A stretch of DNA of 64,000 nt from Strongylocentrotus droebachiensis. Taxonomy: Eukaryota; Echinodermata; Echinoidea; Camarodonta; Strongylocentrotidae. Location: contig JAVYIG010005305.1 of the NCBI GenBank assembly GCA_035222895.1, positions 1-64,000 on the forward strand, in the 5' to 3' direction. Shown here in pieces: positions 1 through 11,444 of this stretch. Within the stretch, counting starts at the first letter, position 1. Every line of letters starts with the position of its first letter. Made by a program: the position numbers and the translations under genes. The notes under the pieces were generated by a model that saw only the letters and a list, made by a program, of their open reading frames with translations, had not been told where the DNA came from and did no database searches.

Positions 1-90
1 CTGGCTCGTTGATGGCGCCCTACTATCAAGGATTTCAACCAAACTTCCGATTGCACGAGGATGATATGTTGGCCATACAGGAAATATACG
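1..90 (+). CDS. MMP-A exon: Met-turn and end of catalytic domain (partial)
   Basis: Reads [15 protein letters not shown] and onward to EIYG, matching the end of the zinc-site exon of MMP-B and MMP-C. It ends with one base of a split Gly codon before a GTAGGT donor. The HExxHxxGxxH part lies upstream of the window. Confidence 0.9.
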
Positions 91-3000
91 GTAGGTTTCG
101 GATTCAATTTTGTAATAGAATGTATTGCTATTGCTAGAATGCTATTTTATTTCAAAAAAGTATGAACAAATGTGAGTATTAAGAACATAGTTCGATGAGA
201 GCTACGTTGGCCTTAATTACATTTAAAAGTAAATACAGTCAAACCTGCTTTAAGTGACCACCTGTATAGAAAGACCACCTGTCTGCAAAGACCACAATTA
301 TTTCTTTCCCATTAAAATGGTTTCTCATTGAAACATGTACTTAAAGACCACCTGCCAGTATAAAGACCACTTTTCTTGCCTCCTTTGGGTGGTCTTTATA
401 GGCAGGCTCTCAGCAAGCAACCGGTAATAATAATAATAATAATAGTAATCATAGAAAAGTGATGAGTCAAACATTATTGTCTACCTTGGAAATCCTACAC
501 AGGTCCCAACCCTAACCCACCGGTCCCTACTCAAGGATACTACCCTGGACAGGGACCAAATCCTACCTCGTACCCAGGTGGTGGCGGTGGTGGCTGGGGC
601 GGCGGTGGTGGTGGTGGTGGCGGTGGTGGTGGCGGAGGAACAGGTGCTAATTACTGTTCCATGAGCTTTGGGGCCATTGCAAATCTAAGAGGCGAGCTGT
701 ATACCTTCTCGGTAGGTTTAAAACCCCACAAGTCAACACAGCATTTAATTCAATTTAATTAATTTCATTTAATGTCAAATCATTATCAAGGCAATTCCGT
801 TCCGTTGAATTCAGTTCAGTTCAGTTCAGTTAATTCCATTAGTCTGTTAGTCAGTTCAATTGATTTTAGTTGGAATAAAGTTATGTCCTATTCATTCCAT
901 TGCAATTCAATGCAAGTCTATCCAATTCAATATAGTGTTCAATCTCAATCCAACTGGGGACATTTGAAATTTGGTTATAGATTCTATAGTTTTATCGCCT
1001 AGCCTATGTCCTTGAAGTATTGTGCTGTTTATATACACAAGGCCTATGCGGTGTATAGCCTAGAATCGCATAGTCTTATAACACAGACATTCTATAACGC
1101 TTGATAATAAATTGCCATGGGTTTTGTATGTTATCTTCTTCTTTTTCTTCTTCTTCTTCTACTTTTTCTTCTTTTCCTTCTTCCTCCTTTTCTTCTTCTT
1201 CTTCTTCTTCTTCTTCTTCTTCTTCTTCTTCTTCTTCTTCTTCTTCTTCCTTTTCTCACTCTTCTTCTTCTTCTTGTTTTTCTTCTTCTCTTGCATTTTT
1301 TTTTAACCAACGTAACCTTTCTTCTTCCATTCCATGTCTTTAGGGTGCTCTCATGTGGCGGTTCCGTAATAATCAGTTAGTTCAGGGTTATCCAGTGCGT
1401 ACATCAGCGTTCTTCAGGGGCGCACCAAGTAATATTGATGCAATTTTTGAAAAGCCTGGCGGCACTACAGTCATGATACAAGGTAGGAGTGTGATTAAAG
1501 AAATAGTTTGTAACTAGAACAGTAATACAATTTGAAGTTATACCCTCTTTATATTCTGTTTTGCTTCTACCGTGTTGTTCTTGATATATTTCATCTGTAT
1601 ATTATTCTTCTTCCAACATCGTTATAACCTGTTTTCTCAATTTTTCTCTTTACCCCGCCCCACCCTCCTCCTCCCCCTTAAACTTCCAGGTTCACGTTAC
1701 TGGGAGTACAGCGGTGTGAACCTCAAGCCAGGTTTCCCGCGTTCTCTGGGTAGGATGGGTCTGTCCAACGGTGTCTCCGCGGCATTCTCCTGGCCTCAGG
1801 ACAGGATGATCTACATCTTCGGCGGCGAAGACTACTGGGGCATGTACAACTACAGGCAACGAGTAGATACCAACGAGTACCCCAGGAATGTCCTGGAGGA
1901 TATACCTGGGCTACCGCTCGGCATTGATGCTGCATTTTCTTCCAAAAGTAAGTTTGAGCATGACCGCAAAGACTCATTTAAACAAAAATCGACCTAATTT
2001 CAGTAGCCTAATCCATCATCTTCTGAAATGTGCCAGCAAGACAATGACATCTTACGTAATCCAAACATGATTTCTCTGGGCAATACAATAGAAAATTGAA
2101 ATATCACTCGGGTTAATTTCTAGGAAGTCTTTGCGATCGTCTTTCTTTTGTCAATGCGCTTAAAAACAGATGATGCTCCATTTATATGGAAAATATTAGT
2201 CGTTTCGGAGTGAAAGATGGGCCTAAGATTCCTAACACTTACAATTGAGAGCTTTATTATAACGTTCATGAAACCCATACAGTTTACTTTAGTTTGTAAG
2301 TTTAAAGGGATAGTTGAGTTCTGTTTTCAGACCGCAAATGCCTTCAAAGTGCATGGTTATTGCTCTTATTCTTATCTATGACATTTATAGTGCCCTTTTA
2401 GAACCTAAAATTGCTATGAAGGTAATTTTAGACCCCAAAATGTGTGAAATTTAGCCAATACGATCATTGGATCTTGAATCTCGAATCTTGAAAACCAATT
2501 CAGCTCCACTTTCAAAAAAATATGGTGACTGTTAATTAATTTTTTAATTAAAAATAACAATACATGAGCCAGCTAATTGTGGGTAATATAAGCAACACGA
2601 AAGTGCCAACAAAAAAGCCAACATCGGTTTTGGCTGAAATATGACGTAATAGGCGTTATTTCGTTTTTTTTTCAATGGTATTTCAAATTTTTCAAAATAT
2701 CTAATATTTGTGGTGGTACACAAGTTTTAGAAATCGTTATATTTTAGCCGTCTCTGAACCGATTCTGATCAAACAAAGATGATTTTTGTCATTTAAATAT
2801 TATGTTCTTTCAAATTTGACACTCAGTTTTTCATTATCTCACAACAAAATTATTTTGTGTAGCACCCTCTGCAACAGAACTCAACCATCCCTTTAAGCCC
2901 TAATCTTTATTACTACAATTTGTTAATGCGGTCACATTTTTTTATAATCAATTAGTGTGTAATTAATCGAAATAAAAGCTTCATATCATCACAATTTGCA

Positions 3001-3476
3001 ATATAATGGGAAATCGGGTTTCTGACACTGTGCAGTGACAAGTGAAGAATATGATGTTCAGATTATTGTGATCACTTATCATTCAACATTATTGACTAAA
3101 TTGAACAGTTTCGATGTCGTCATTCGGGGTTAGACCTATACCCTATTCAATGTTTGCATTTGTGTTGTGCTTCTTTCTTACTGTCTTTATTCAATCTCAT
3201 TGTAATACAGCGGCTTCCTATTTTGTACGAGGTGCTCAGTACTGGCGTTACGACCATAGCTCGGGGTCTCTAGGTCAAGGTTTCCCTCGCAATTTCCACA
3301 ACGACTGGCTCGGATGTGGAAAGCCACAACTTCTTGTCGAGAGTGCTGCTTCCAAGTCAGGCGGAGAGGGCGCCAGTGACGCGCAAGTTCTCAACTTCCA
3401 ACCAATGACGATCGCGCTTTCGGTTTTGGCGGCAATGCTGTCACAGCTTTTTATACTGAACTTTCAACGTATATGA
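1..3476 (+). CDS. MMP-A: GPI-anchored matrix metalloproteinase, 3' part of gene (last five visible exons)
   Basis: This is the 3' portion of a zinc matrix metalloproteinase gene; the 5' exons lie outside the window. The visible exons are 1..90, 503..711, 1344..1482, 1690..1947 and 3211..3476. All junctions are GT-AG and the reading phases agree with the matching exons of the two downstream paralogues. The first piece reads [11 protein letters not shown], the Met-turn and end of the catalytic domain. It is followed by a glycine-rich hinge, a hemopexin domain opened by a Cys (NYCSMSF) and closed by a Cys (WLGCGK), and a hydrophobic tail after a small-residue stretch (SGGEGASDA), as in GPI-anchored MMPs. 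The hemopexin blades (IANLRGELYTFSG, YWEYSG, YWRYD) are close to textbook form, more so than in MMP-B and MMP-C. The family cleaves extracellular matrix and cell-surface proteins; the substrate is unknown here. Zinc-binding histidines are outside the window, so activity cannot be judged. Confidence 0.9.
232..410. repeat. short inverted-repeat element (GACCACC family)
   Basis: The left end begins ACAGTCAAACCTGC. The right end, read in reverse complement, begins AGAGCCTGCCTATAAAGACC. Several copies of AAGACCACC lie inside. It sits in the MMP-A intron between catalytic and hinge exons. The structure suggests a MITE-like non-autonomous element; the superfamily is not clear. Confidence 0.6.
503..711 (+). 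CDS. MMP-A exon: polyglycine hinge and first hemopexin strand
   Basis: A 209-nt exon from an AG acceptor to a GTAGGT donor. It encodes a Pro/Asn/Tyr-rich linker, then 20 glycines interrupted by one Trp (577..639), then NYCSMSFGAIANLRGELYTF. The Cys is the expected first half of the hemopexin disulfide. The matching exons of MMP-B and MMP-C are 161 and 158 nt and have proline-rich hinges without the glycine tract. Confidence 0.9.
1136..1300. repeat. (CTT)n microsatellite
   Basis: Long imperfect CTT tract with occasional T- or C-rich interruptions, in the MMP-A intron. It is pyrimidine-rich on the coding strand and lies just upstream of the acceptor at 1343. Long open frames over it (poly-Ser, poly-Phe, poly-Leu) are artefacts. 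Confidence 0.95.
1344..1482 (+). CDS. MMP-A exon: hemopexin blades 1-2
   Basis: Begins GALMWRFRNN and ends VMIQG. Includes the FRG/IDAIFEKPGG pattern of hemopexin blade 2. The 139-nt length compares with 145 nt in both paralogues and the phase is the same (0 in, 1 out). The acceptor sits about 40 bp downstream of a (CTT)n tract. Confidence 0.88.
1690..1947 (+). CDS. MMP-A exon: hemopexin blades 2-3
   Basis: Begins GSRYWEYSGVNLKPGFPRSL and contains MIYIFGGEDYWGMYNY, EYPRNV and GIDAAFSSK, the repeated hemopexin pattern. 258 nt against 255 nt in the paralogues. Donor is GTAAGT. Confidence 0.9.
2302..2896. mobile_element. TTAA-flanked inverted-repeat element 1
   Basis: Both ends are TTAA followed by near-identical inverted termini: TTAAAGGGATAGTTGAGTTC on the left, and the reverse complement of the right end reads TTAAAGGGATGGTTGAGTTC. 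About 595 bp, no coding capacity, inside the last MMP-A intron. TTAA targets are typical of piggyBac and also of Sola3 transposons; this would be a non-autonomous copy. Confidence 0.75.
3211..3476 (+). CDS. MMP-A last exon: hemopexin blade 4 and GPI-anchor-like tail
   Basis: After the acceptor it reads TAASYFVRGAQYWRYD, then GFPRNFHNDWLGCGK with the closing Cys of the hemopexin domain. A Ser/Gly/Ala stretch and a hydrophobic C-terminus (ALSVLAAMLSQLFIL) follow, ending in TGA. The small-residue site plus hydrophobic tail fits a GPI-attachment signal. A transmembrane anchor is less likely because almost no cytoplasmic tail follows. Confidence 0.88.
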
Positions 3477-5170
3477 TATCGTCTGCTTAACTTCCAATGA
3501 ACCTTTAACATGTGATAAATTTCATATTATTGATTGTTTGAATATAATGTGTTTGAAGCTGTGCAAGTCATATCACTGTTCATATAAAGACAACTTTTCA
3601 GTGGGGAGATTCATGAATGATGACTGTTCGAAGCCGAATTATTTAGTTATTCAAAAGTGAATAAATATTCCAACAGTCTGGAATTCGTTATGATGATATC
3701 AATACCAATAATTTTATTTTGGTACACAGACCCTTTACATAGCCTGTTTCAAATACACTTCTTTTATTTAACAATAGAAATAGACCTATATATTTTGTTG
3801 TTGTTGTTGATTTAAAGAGGTTTAATAAATAAATATAAAGTATGAATTCGTTAAAACTGATTAAATGCAAGGTTAGATAAATTCTTTTCAATGAAAAATG
3901 CTTAGATGAAAATAACTGCATAAAACTGTTTCGTCGGATAATGTTCATTTGCAGATACATGCAGTACGTCTTAGATCCGCTTATGCGCTACATCAATATA
4001 TAACACATTATCTATCTATGCAATATAAAACCGAATGTATTTCATGTAAATCATGTGCTACGTTTGGAATTCATTTATGACAGTACTTCCAATAAAACAT
4101 AACTATATTACAAAAATGTCAATAGATACTTGGCAAGAGAAGCAGATTATCTCTATTTCAAAAGTATTTATCTTTTGTTTTCTTCAGGTTGTAAATATTT
4201 CACTATTCCTATTCACTTCACGAATGATATAAATGATATTGAAAATTGAGGTGCAACAACCCTGCTAATGCTTTAAAAGGAATATATTGTCACTGTAATG
4301 AAGATTGCATTCTGGGGGAAATGATTGATTATGCCGTAACATGATTGAAAATAAAAACAGTGGCGAGCTTGAAATTATTGTGATGACGATTTGAAATTGT
4401 ATGTGAAAACAAAAATGTGTGACTTCATTTGTATCAAAGAGAATATGTTGTATAATTACTGTCTTTCACCCGATTTAAATAAAAAATACGTTTATGCACC
4501 ATAACTTCGTCATATCAGAGTAATTATTTAGCTTTAATAACAAAGCCCAGAAGCGAATCCATGATTTTATTTTAATTGCCTTTTAAATGGAGCATAGGTC
4601 TGTTGTATCCCCTAAATCTTCCAATGGGTGAGCCTATGTGGGGGGGGGGGGGGGGGGGGGGGTATCGACATTTTTTTTTGACAAACGCGGCCGATTAATC
4701 CTGTTGAATTTCTGCAAATTTAGTTTGGCTACCAAAGAACTTAACCTGAAAGAGGCATTTCTTTTATTTCATAACGATGTGAAGCGATACCATTAAAACA
4801 ATTAGGAATTCGATGTTCTTAACAATATTATGTCAAGTTTTGGATGATAATGATAAAGAAGGTCTTATAAATCAATAAACTATCCCACTTCTTATCAAAG
4901 CTTACCGCATAAATCCTCTCAAAAATAACTTTCTAAAGAAGATCGGATTACTACCACTTCATTAAAAGCTTAAGACAGCATTCGAATGAAGGTGACAATT
5001 TTTAGACTCGTTTGATAGCAAGAAACATAAAACAACATTTTGTATACATATATCTGTAATTATGGTTATCGTATTTTAGTTTGTCCGATATTTTCGTGAT
5101 AGTCTTAAGTGAGTATGAGCATAAAAAAAGATAGGGGATGAAAAGGAAGAGACAGGGAGAGGGTAGAAAG
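3477..5170. other. 3' flank of MMP-A, no gene seen
   Basis: AT-rich sequence with the putative MMP-A 3' untranslated region at its start and a poly-G run at 4640..4662. No reading frame with recognisable protein similarity was seen on either strand. Confidence 0.6.
3660..3665 (+). promoter_or_regulatory. candidate polyadenylation signal of MMP-A
   Basis: AATAAA 184 bp after the MMP-A stop codon, the first canonical signal downstream. Cleavage site not determined. Confidence 0.5.
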
Positions 5171-5179
5171 GGAAATGGA

Positions 5180-5275
5180 AGGAGAGAGAGAGAGAGAGAA
5201 AGAGAGAGAGACAGAACGAGAGAGAGAGAGAGAGAGATAGAGAGAGAGAGAAAGAGAGAGAGACAGACAGACAGC
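5180..5275. repeat. (GA)n compound microsatellite, copy 1
   Basis: GA repeats with fixed interruptions (ACAGAACG, GATAG, GAAAG) ending in (GACA)n. The same ordered block of about 75 bp recurs at 6245..6320. Confidence 0.95.
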
Positions 5276-5309
5276 CATAGAGAGGGTGAGAGACCATCAA
5301 CATCTGTGT

Positions 5310-5555
5310 CTCTCCCCAATTTTCGTGATCCCCAAGCGCTCGGGGAAGCTGCGGATGATGTTGAATATGAAAATAGTCAATACTTTCATCCCCCTGGTAC
5401 ACTTTCGGATTGGGACCTTGGCCTCCATTTTGCCCACGATCGAGCGGACGGAGTTGGCCGTCTTGCTTGACCTGAAGGATGCATACTTTTCATGTCCTGA
5501 TCCATCCCCTTCTGGGTTTTGCCTTCAAGGGCGAGACCTTCAGGTAGTGCTGTAA
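5310..5555 (+). mobile_element. retrotransposon reverse transcriptase fragment, DIRS-like, fossil
   Basis: About 80 residues resemble the N-terminal part of a reverse transcriptase. VIPKRSGKLR is followed by an LN..N.FI segment, then TLASILPTIER, then LDLKDAYF, which is motif A of the palm. This wording is typical of DIRS-type tyrosine-recombinase retrotransposons; Ty3-like origin is possible. The element is a broken remnant: no other domain and no terminal repeat was recognised around it. Confidence 0.65.
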
Positions 5556-5559
5556 GTCA

Positions 5560-5725
5560 GATGCTATGTTCGTGTTCGGTTCGGTTCGGCAGAGTTTGGC
5601 AATTTTTCACTCGAACTTGGTTCGGTTCGGGGTTCGGTAATATAATAGCAAGCAGCGTTTTAGCCACAGCGGTCGGCACTGGGCGGGCCGGCCGGCCGGG
5701 CCCGACCAGCACGAAGGACTTCTGC
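5560..5725. repeat. TTCGG-repeat and GC-rich patch
   Basis: Runs of TTCGGTTCGG (from about 5573 to 5637) are followed by a GGCCGGCC-rich core near 5685..5705, in otherwise AT-rich surroundings. This composition resembles subterminal regions of some hAT transposons, but no terminus was found. Left unclassified. Confidence 0.4.
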
Positions 5726-6234
5726 CCACTCCTAACGGAAAAAAGTGCTTCCGACCAGCACAAATTTCACATTAAAAAACTGCTCCTAACGTAATTATTT
5801 GTGAAGAAAAGTACTTCTTACATTCGTATTTCCGTCTTGAATCGTGTTTTATTTTCAATTTTAAAAGAATCATGTTTTCAATTTGTCAATAAATGTTGTC
5901 TAATGTTAGAGTCATGAAAGCTGCCATCTTGAATAGCGACTCAGGCTCGTCAATAACTGTTTCAATAGGAAAAATATAAAATCCCTATCTATCTTGAATA
6001 AATAAATACCATACTATAATATATATTTATTTCATTATTTATATTGTAAAATTTGTCCGATATTGTTACAATTAAAATATTAATTTTTTGTTGAACGGGT
6101 TGTTTGAGCTGAACTTGTTTTGATCAAGCAAATGTATCTTGTTTATAGCTTGCGATCGCGACGTAGCGTGGTCAGGATTTGGGATTTAAATTGCGCCAGT
6201 GAAGTCGCACCAACTACTGGATAGGCATAAATCA

Positions 6235-6287
6235 AAGAGAGAGAGACAGAACGAGAGAGAGAGAGAGAGAGATAGAGAGAGAGAGAA

Positions 6288-6376
<89 letters not shown>

Positions 6377-6380
6377 CGAA
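6235..6380. repeat. (GA)n / (GACA)n compound microsatellite, copy 2
   Basis: Repeats the interruption order of the 5180..5275 tract and continues with a longer GACA run and more GA. Confidence 0.95.
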
Positions 6381-6429
6381 GTGTCCGAACGAAAGAATTG
6401 TATGTAGAAAAATAACAAAAAAATAATGT

Positions 6430-7400
6430 TAAGGTGTCATCATATGTAAATTATTGATCGGAATTTCAAAATATTCCAAGTAACTTACATAATTTTCACC
6501 CATGCATTTACTTTGATATTTGATGTAATAGAGTAGCAAAAGGTAGTACAAGCGCATACAACATAGCAAGAATGATATCACGAGGTTGTTTAGGGTATCT
6601 TTGGGGACTTTATGATTTTGATTTGATTCTCCAATCATAAAATCCATTGCCACAGCAACCACGGGGTCCTGACGTCATCATCCTGCCGACTCTTGTCCCC
6701 GGCTAAATAAATAGTCAGGGATTTAGAGAAGGGGGTAAAAAAATCACATGGCTGGTTACGAAAGGAGAACATGTCTATAAATGGCGGCAGGAACTTCTAA
6801 AATTACCCGAGGAGGATACACAGCGATGAGTGTACCGCAACAGCATGACGGCCGTATCCAGGATATGACGTCATTCAAAATGGCTGCCCTGATACGGTGC
6901 TTCTCATGTCATCGGGGTGCTAACTTTTTGTCTCACAGTAGCCTTGTTTATATATATCCTATTTAACTGTAGCTTTAAAATAAGATTCTAAATCAAATTG
7001 TTTGGGTTTCTGTTGTTTTGTTTTGTTTGAGGCATTAGGTCTTAAACTGATGGCCTATAATTGAAACAGGTTATCTAGTACCTTTCAATTCTGAAAGTCA
7101 AATTATGACATTCACTTGCATTGAGAAAATTGACCAATTAAAACTGTCTGGACATGTTAGAAGGCCGGTAGTGTATCTACTTCTTTCAAAAGGTTATTTG
7201 AAGTGAAAGAGGCCATTGGACAAATGACGCGACGGTCATCATGCTTATAGAAATACATCATCTCGTTTCTAAGCAAGGCAAAAATAAACAAAACAGCAAA
7301 CTAATTACCTGAGTTATTATTCACAGTCACTTTCCTGATTAATCATTCTTCGAAAGGTCAATGACGGGGTTTGTTTGGAACTGATTGTAGCTTATAGAAT
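6430..7400. other. intergenic, no gene seen
   Basis: AT-rich sequence without recognisable coding regions. A short open frame at 6781..6966 shows no family resemblance. Confidence 0.5.
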
Positions 7401-7409
7401 CGAAAAAAT

Positions 7410-7575
7410 ATTGATGCAGAATAGCAACAACAACAACAAAAACAACAATAATGATAATGATAACAATATTTATATAAATGATAACTATAACAACAACAAC
7501 GCTCACAACAATGAAAATAATAATAATAACAATAATTATAATAATAATAATAACAATAATATTAATAAAATAACG
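7410..7575. repeat. (AAC)n/(AAT)n low-complexity tract
   Basis: Mixed AAC, AAT and GAT trinucleotides. The poly-Asn open frame over it is an artefact. Confidence 0.9.
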
Positions 7576-7619
7576 ATATTAATAATTTTGTTTACCCACC
7601 ATCAGCTTCAATTCTGTTC

Positions 7620-10600
7620 TTTATGAGGGCCCTGCAGGATAGCAATCATTAATTAAAAATGTATATTCCTGTATAATATACACTCAGATCATGCGTACAG
7701 TACTGTTGTATCTTGGGACTACCTAGTTGACTGAGGGTTAACAAGACCGAAAAGGTCCCGAGACCGAATGAGTCTGTCGTGAGGGCATTCCAGTAGGTCA
7801 TTTAAACTATAAACATATTAAAACAATATTCTTTCCTTTAACCCTGACCTTCTAGTAGGGTAACGGGTTCCCCTTATTATTGGAATTCTTCCAATATCCA
7901 TGAGGGCGGTAATTTGGCGTAGATAAAAATACAAACTGTCAGGATTCCCCTTTGTCTATGTCACTTTGACATTCATGACGCTACTCAAATACATTTGGCC
8001 CCTTTTAAAGCTACTGTTTTTCTTTCATTGTGTGTTTAGTGTTTACCTCGTTTTCTAGAAATGATCATAGGCCTGATTCTCAGTAGGTTTGGTATGACTT
8101 AATGGATTCAAGGGTTTAATTGACTATGTAATCATGGTAATCAAATACATCAACATCATTTGTGTGAAATATCAACACAGGCATAATCATAACTGACAGA
8201 AATGACACAATGAAACAATATCCAATAAGTTGATTTTTTTTCCCCTTCATATCCATTACATTCATGAGTTGCTTTCCGGATTAACGTGCAAGTCAGTTTA
8301 TCATTAATCTAATCTATCGCTTTCTGCCCTATAGTTATACGGTGTGTTTGTCGGCAACTTGGTCCGGCTAGGATGGTCCACATCAATCCCCTACCTTTAG
8401 AACACGAATATTACAAGTCTTGCACAAACTCCTTTTTTTTCATAAAATGTACTAAAAGTTAATATTATTCTTTCGCAAAATATTAAATAACTTTAAATCA
8501 TAAGTCATAGGCTAAGGTATTCTCTTGTTTTAGAAAAAACAAGTTAAGTAAAATCTACTGACCCAAGGGGTTTGGGGAAGGGGGGAGGGGGGTACTCTAT
8601 GAAAAGAATTTACCGTCCCCATCTAGGTTACACAGAATTTCTCAAAATGTTAGCGACTTCAGGGGGGGGGGGGTCCAGTAAGTGATATTTTAATCGAAAT
8701 GTTAGAAAAATGATATGACTTAATATTTTTGCAATCGCCCATGAAGAAATTATTTTAAAAATTATTAAGGGTGGTGATATCCACAGGCTGATAGAGGGCT
8801 CCATTTCACACAGTCTGTCTGAAGTCATGGAAGTAGAGACTGTTTTGCATGGTCAAGATCGTAAAAACAACAAACAAGAGATAAAAGCAGAAAATAAATA
8901 TTATACAGCAATATTTCAGTCCTCACAGGCTTTTGAAAAAGGGAGCTCAAAAGCATGCACAATGTATACAGGGGACTTTGTGTTTGTACTTATGGACTGA
9001 GATTCATGAGGCGAAGCACGGACCAGATATGCCCCTCCTTTCGCCACTATAAATCTAGTGGAATGAGCCTAAGAGAATCATAGCACGAAAGGAAAATTAC
9101 TCATTTTCTTTGGTATTTTAGCCACATGCCTACTTTACTGTATTTTCCATATCTGTAACATTTTCTGTCGTTTCATAAATGACATACTGACATTTACGGG
9201 CCTGTATAACTCATAAAGAGTTGTTTTAATTATTAGAAGTACCTTAGCGCATATACAAACAGGGGATGACGTATAAAGGTAAGGACAAATTAACCGATAT
9301 TAGGTAAATTGTAAGCAAATTCTTATGTTTCGTTACTTTTTTGTTTGTTAAATTGTTTAATTGACAGAATTACTTTTCTACCTTTATGTCAAAAAGTTTG
9401 GCCATTTGTCGCGAACTTTGTAAACAATCACATAACCTTTCAATATTAATTATTTTTTTAAAGTTTGAAAATAATACCCAAGACAATAGATGGGTAAAAG
9501 ATGCACGCACTGCTCCCCCCCTATTCTCTTTTAATATATTCACAATGCATGCACACATACCCCACCCCCTTAAGCTGACACATATGAAATGCATAAGAAA
9601 ACAGGTATGAATGTGGATGACACCCCCCCCCCCCCACCTCCCCCATTTCCACAATCCTAGATCCGCCACTAGTGCTTAGACTTCACTTCCCTCTCCTATT
9701 CATTCACAATCCTACTTAATTCTGTTTATGACCTGAAACCTGGCTAAGAATACCTAAATTACTGGCATTATTTATTTAAAGATCCCCTCATGTCCAATTT
9801 GACAAGGGCGCTAATTTGACAAATCTTGGCGCGATTTTCACGCGGTTTCGCCAAGGTTCAAACCCTTTATACGTGTCTTTGTCTAGCCTTTCCTCAAGCA
9901 TATATTGATTTTTATTCATATTCAAGATTTGCTCATTTACCATTTTTCAAATACATAATTATAAAAACATATTAAGATGCATATCATTGGTTGAGTGATG
10001 CGCTTCGTAAATCTAAGTAAACTTAGTTTAAAGTTTTAAACACAGTGTATAATTCGAATAACGACTGGAGAAACAAACTGAAAGTTTCTATACAGGTGTA
10101 GTTCTGTGGTTCCATAAAGATTCTCTCAACAAAAATGACCGTCGAATAGATTAAAACTAATTGTGAGATCAAATTGAACCGAGCTTAATTGATTCACACG
10201 TGAAATGCAACAAAATTATTCTGACAGAGCGTTGTCAAAAATGGTTAATCAATTAAAATTATCATAACTACAGAATGAATAGTCGGTGATGGAGAAAACT
10301 GACAACATAGGGATTAAAAAATGCAGTCAATCTATATAGTAGGGTAATATACTGATTTTATTGTATACGTACTCACCAAGTATATATACCAGTCGAATAT
10401 ATATAATATTATATGACATATAATAATCGCAATTAGGCTGAGTTTTAGACTACGTGATTACAAATTCACTCCTAATGACGCACTTCATGTAACATACCTT
10501 GCCTCTAAAATCCCTTTTAATCCTTCAAAATCACATGTTAATCATCTGGAAATTTCATACTAATCCAAAGTATTTGCAATAATGATTTAGAAGTTAAATG

Positions 10601-11038
10601 TTGTACATGTAGATTTATTTTTTGCAACCTGGAAAGTCGCAATGCAGAGATCGAACGGGTTAGTTGGATCAAAATTAACAGAACTTTGGGTCAAAGTTCA
10701 CCCATTGTTTTCATCAAGAAAAAAGGAGAAGAAAAAAGTTAACATCATTGAATTATGCTTGTACAATCATTAAACACATAACATGTATAAATAGGGCCTC
10801 ACATACAACATTCACGTGACATGTATTTTGATTTGATTTTAACAATACTAGCCTGATACGTAATATTTCTCCTTCTCTATTATATTTTTTCTTTTGTGGT
10901 GAGGTCGACATGTACAGAAACGGCATGGTGTACGTAGATATACGAAGATGGTTCTTAAGATAGCCATGTAATAGAAATGTCTAATCTTGTAATACGATAT
11001 CAATCACTATTTCATGATATTATACCTACAATTAGGCT

Positions 11039-11071
<33 letters not shown>

Positions 11072-11440
11072 TGCTTGATGTTTGATTAATCTCATGAATC
11101 TAAAATAGCCAACTATGAATATGTACAGGAGACTAAAGTTTTACAAAATTTTCACTGGGTAGGGATACATATTGTTTGATTTGGTTTTATATGGTTTGGT
11201 TTGTTTTGGAATTATTTTCTTTTTTCGCCTCCTCATTAAATTTTAATGCATGAGGTGCGCTCCGATTACATATTATGTAAGGGATAGTATTGATACATAA
11301 ATGCAGGAAAGATGTTGTAGGTTGGTATCATGCATGACAAACAAATGGAGGGGCAATTCTTGGCTGGTTGAATTGCCTAGACTGATGTATAAGTGAATGG
11401 AACAGAGTGTGCAACGAATCCACATAGAAATCACTAGATA
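7620..11440. other. intergenic, no gene seen
   Basis: AT-rich sequence between MMP-A and MMP-B. Contains G runs at about 8577..8592 and 8660..8672, a C-rich run near 9622..9635 and a (TTA)n tract at 11041..11069. At about 9650..9680 the minus strand carries AGTGGCGGATCTAGG, a word common at the ends of hAT-like repeats. No protein-coding signal. Confidence 0.5.
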
Positions 11441-11444
11441 TATA

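Noticed and set aside
1101-1380. Poly-Ser/Phe/Leu open frames
   Set aside because: Direct translation of a CTT microsatellite in three frames.
3114-3210. In-frame ATG and hydrophobic signal-peptide-like stretch ahead of the last MMP-A exon
   Set aside because: It is the intron polypyrimidine tract read in frame. The acceptor at 3210 and phase match to MMP-B and MMP-C exon 8 make splicing the better reading.
9640-9680. hAT-like terminus word AGTGGCGGATCTAGG, with a similar word near 19846
   Set aside because: Only one end is visible in each case and no target duplication could be found, so no element was called.
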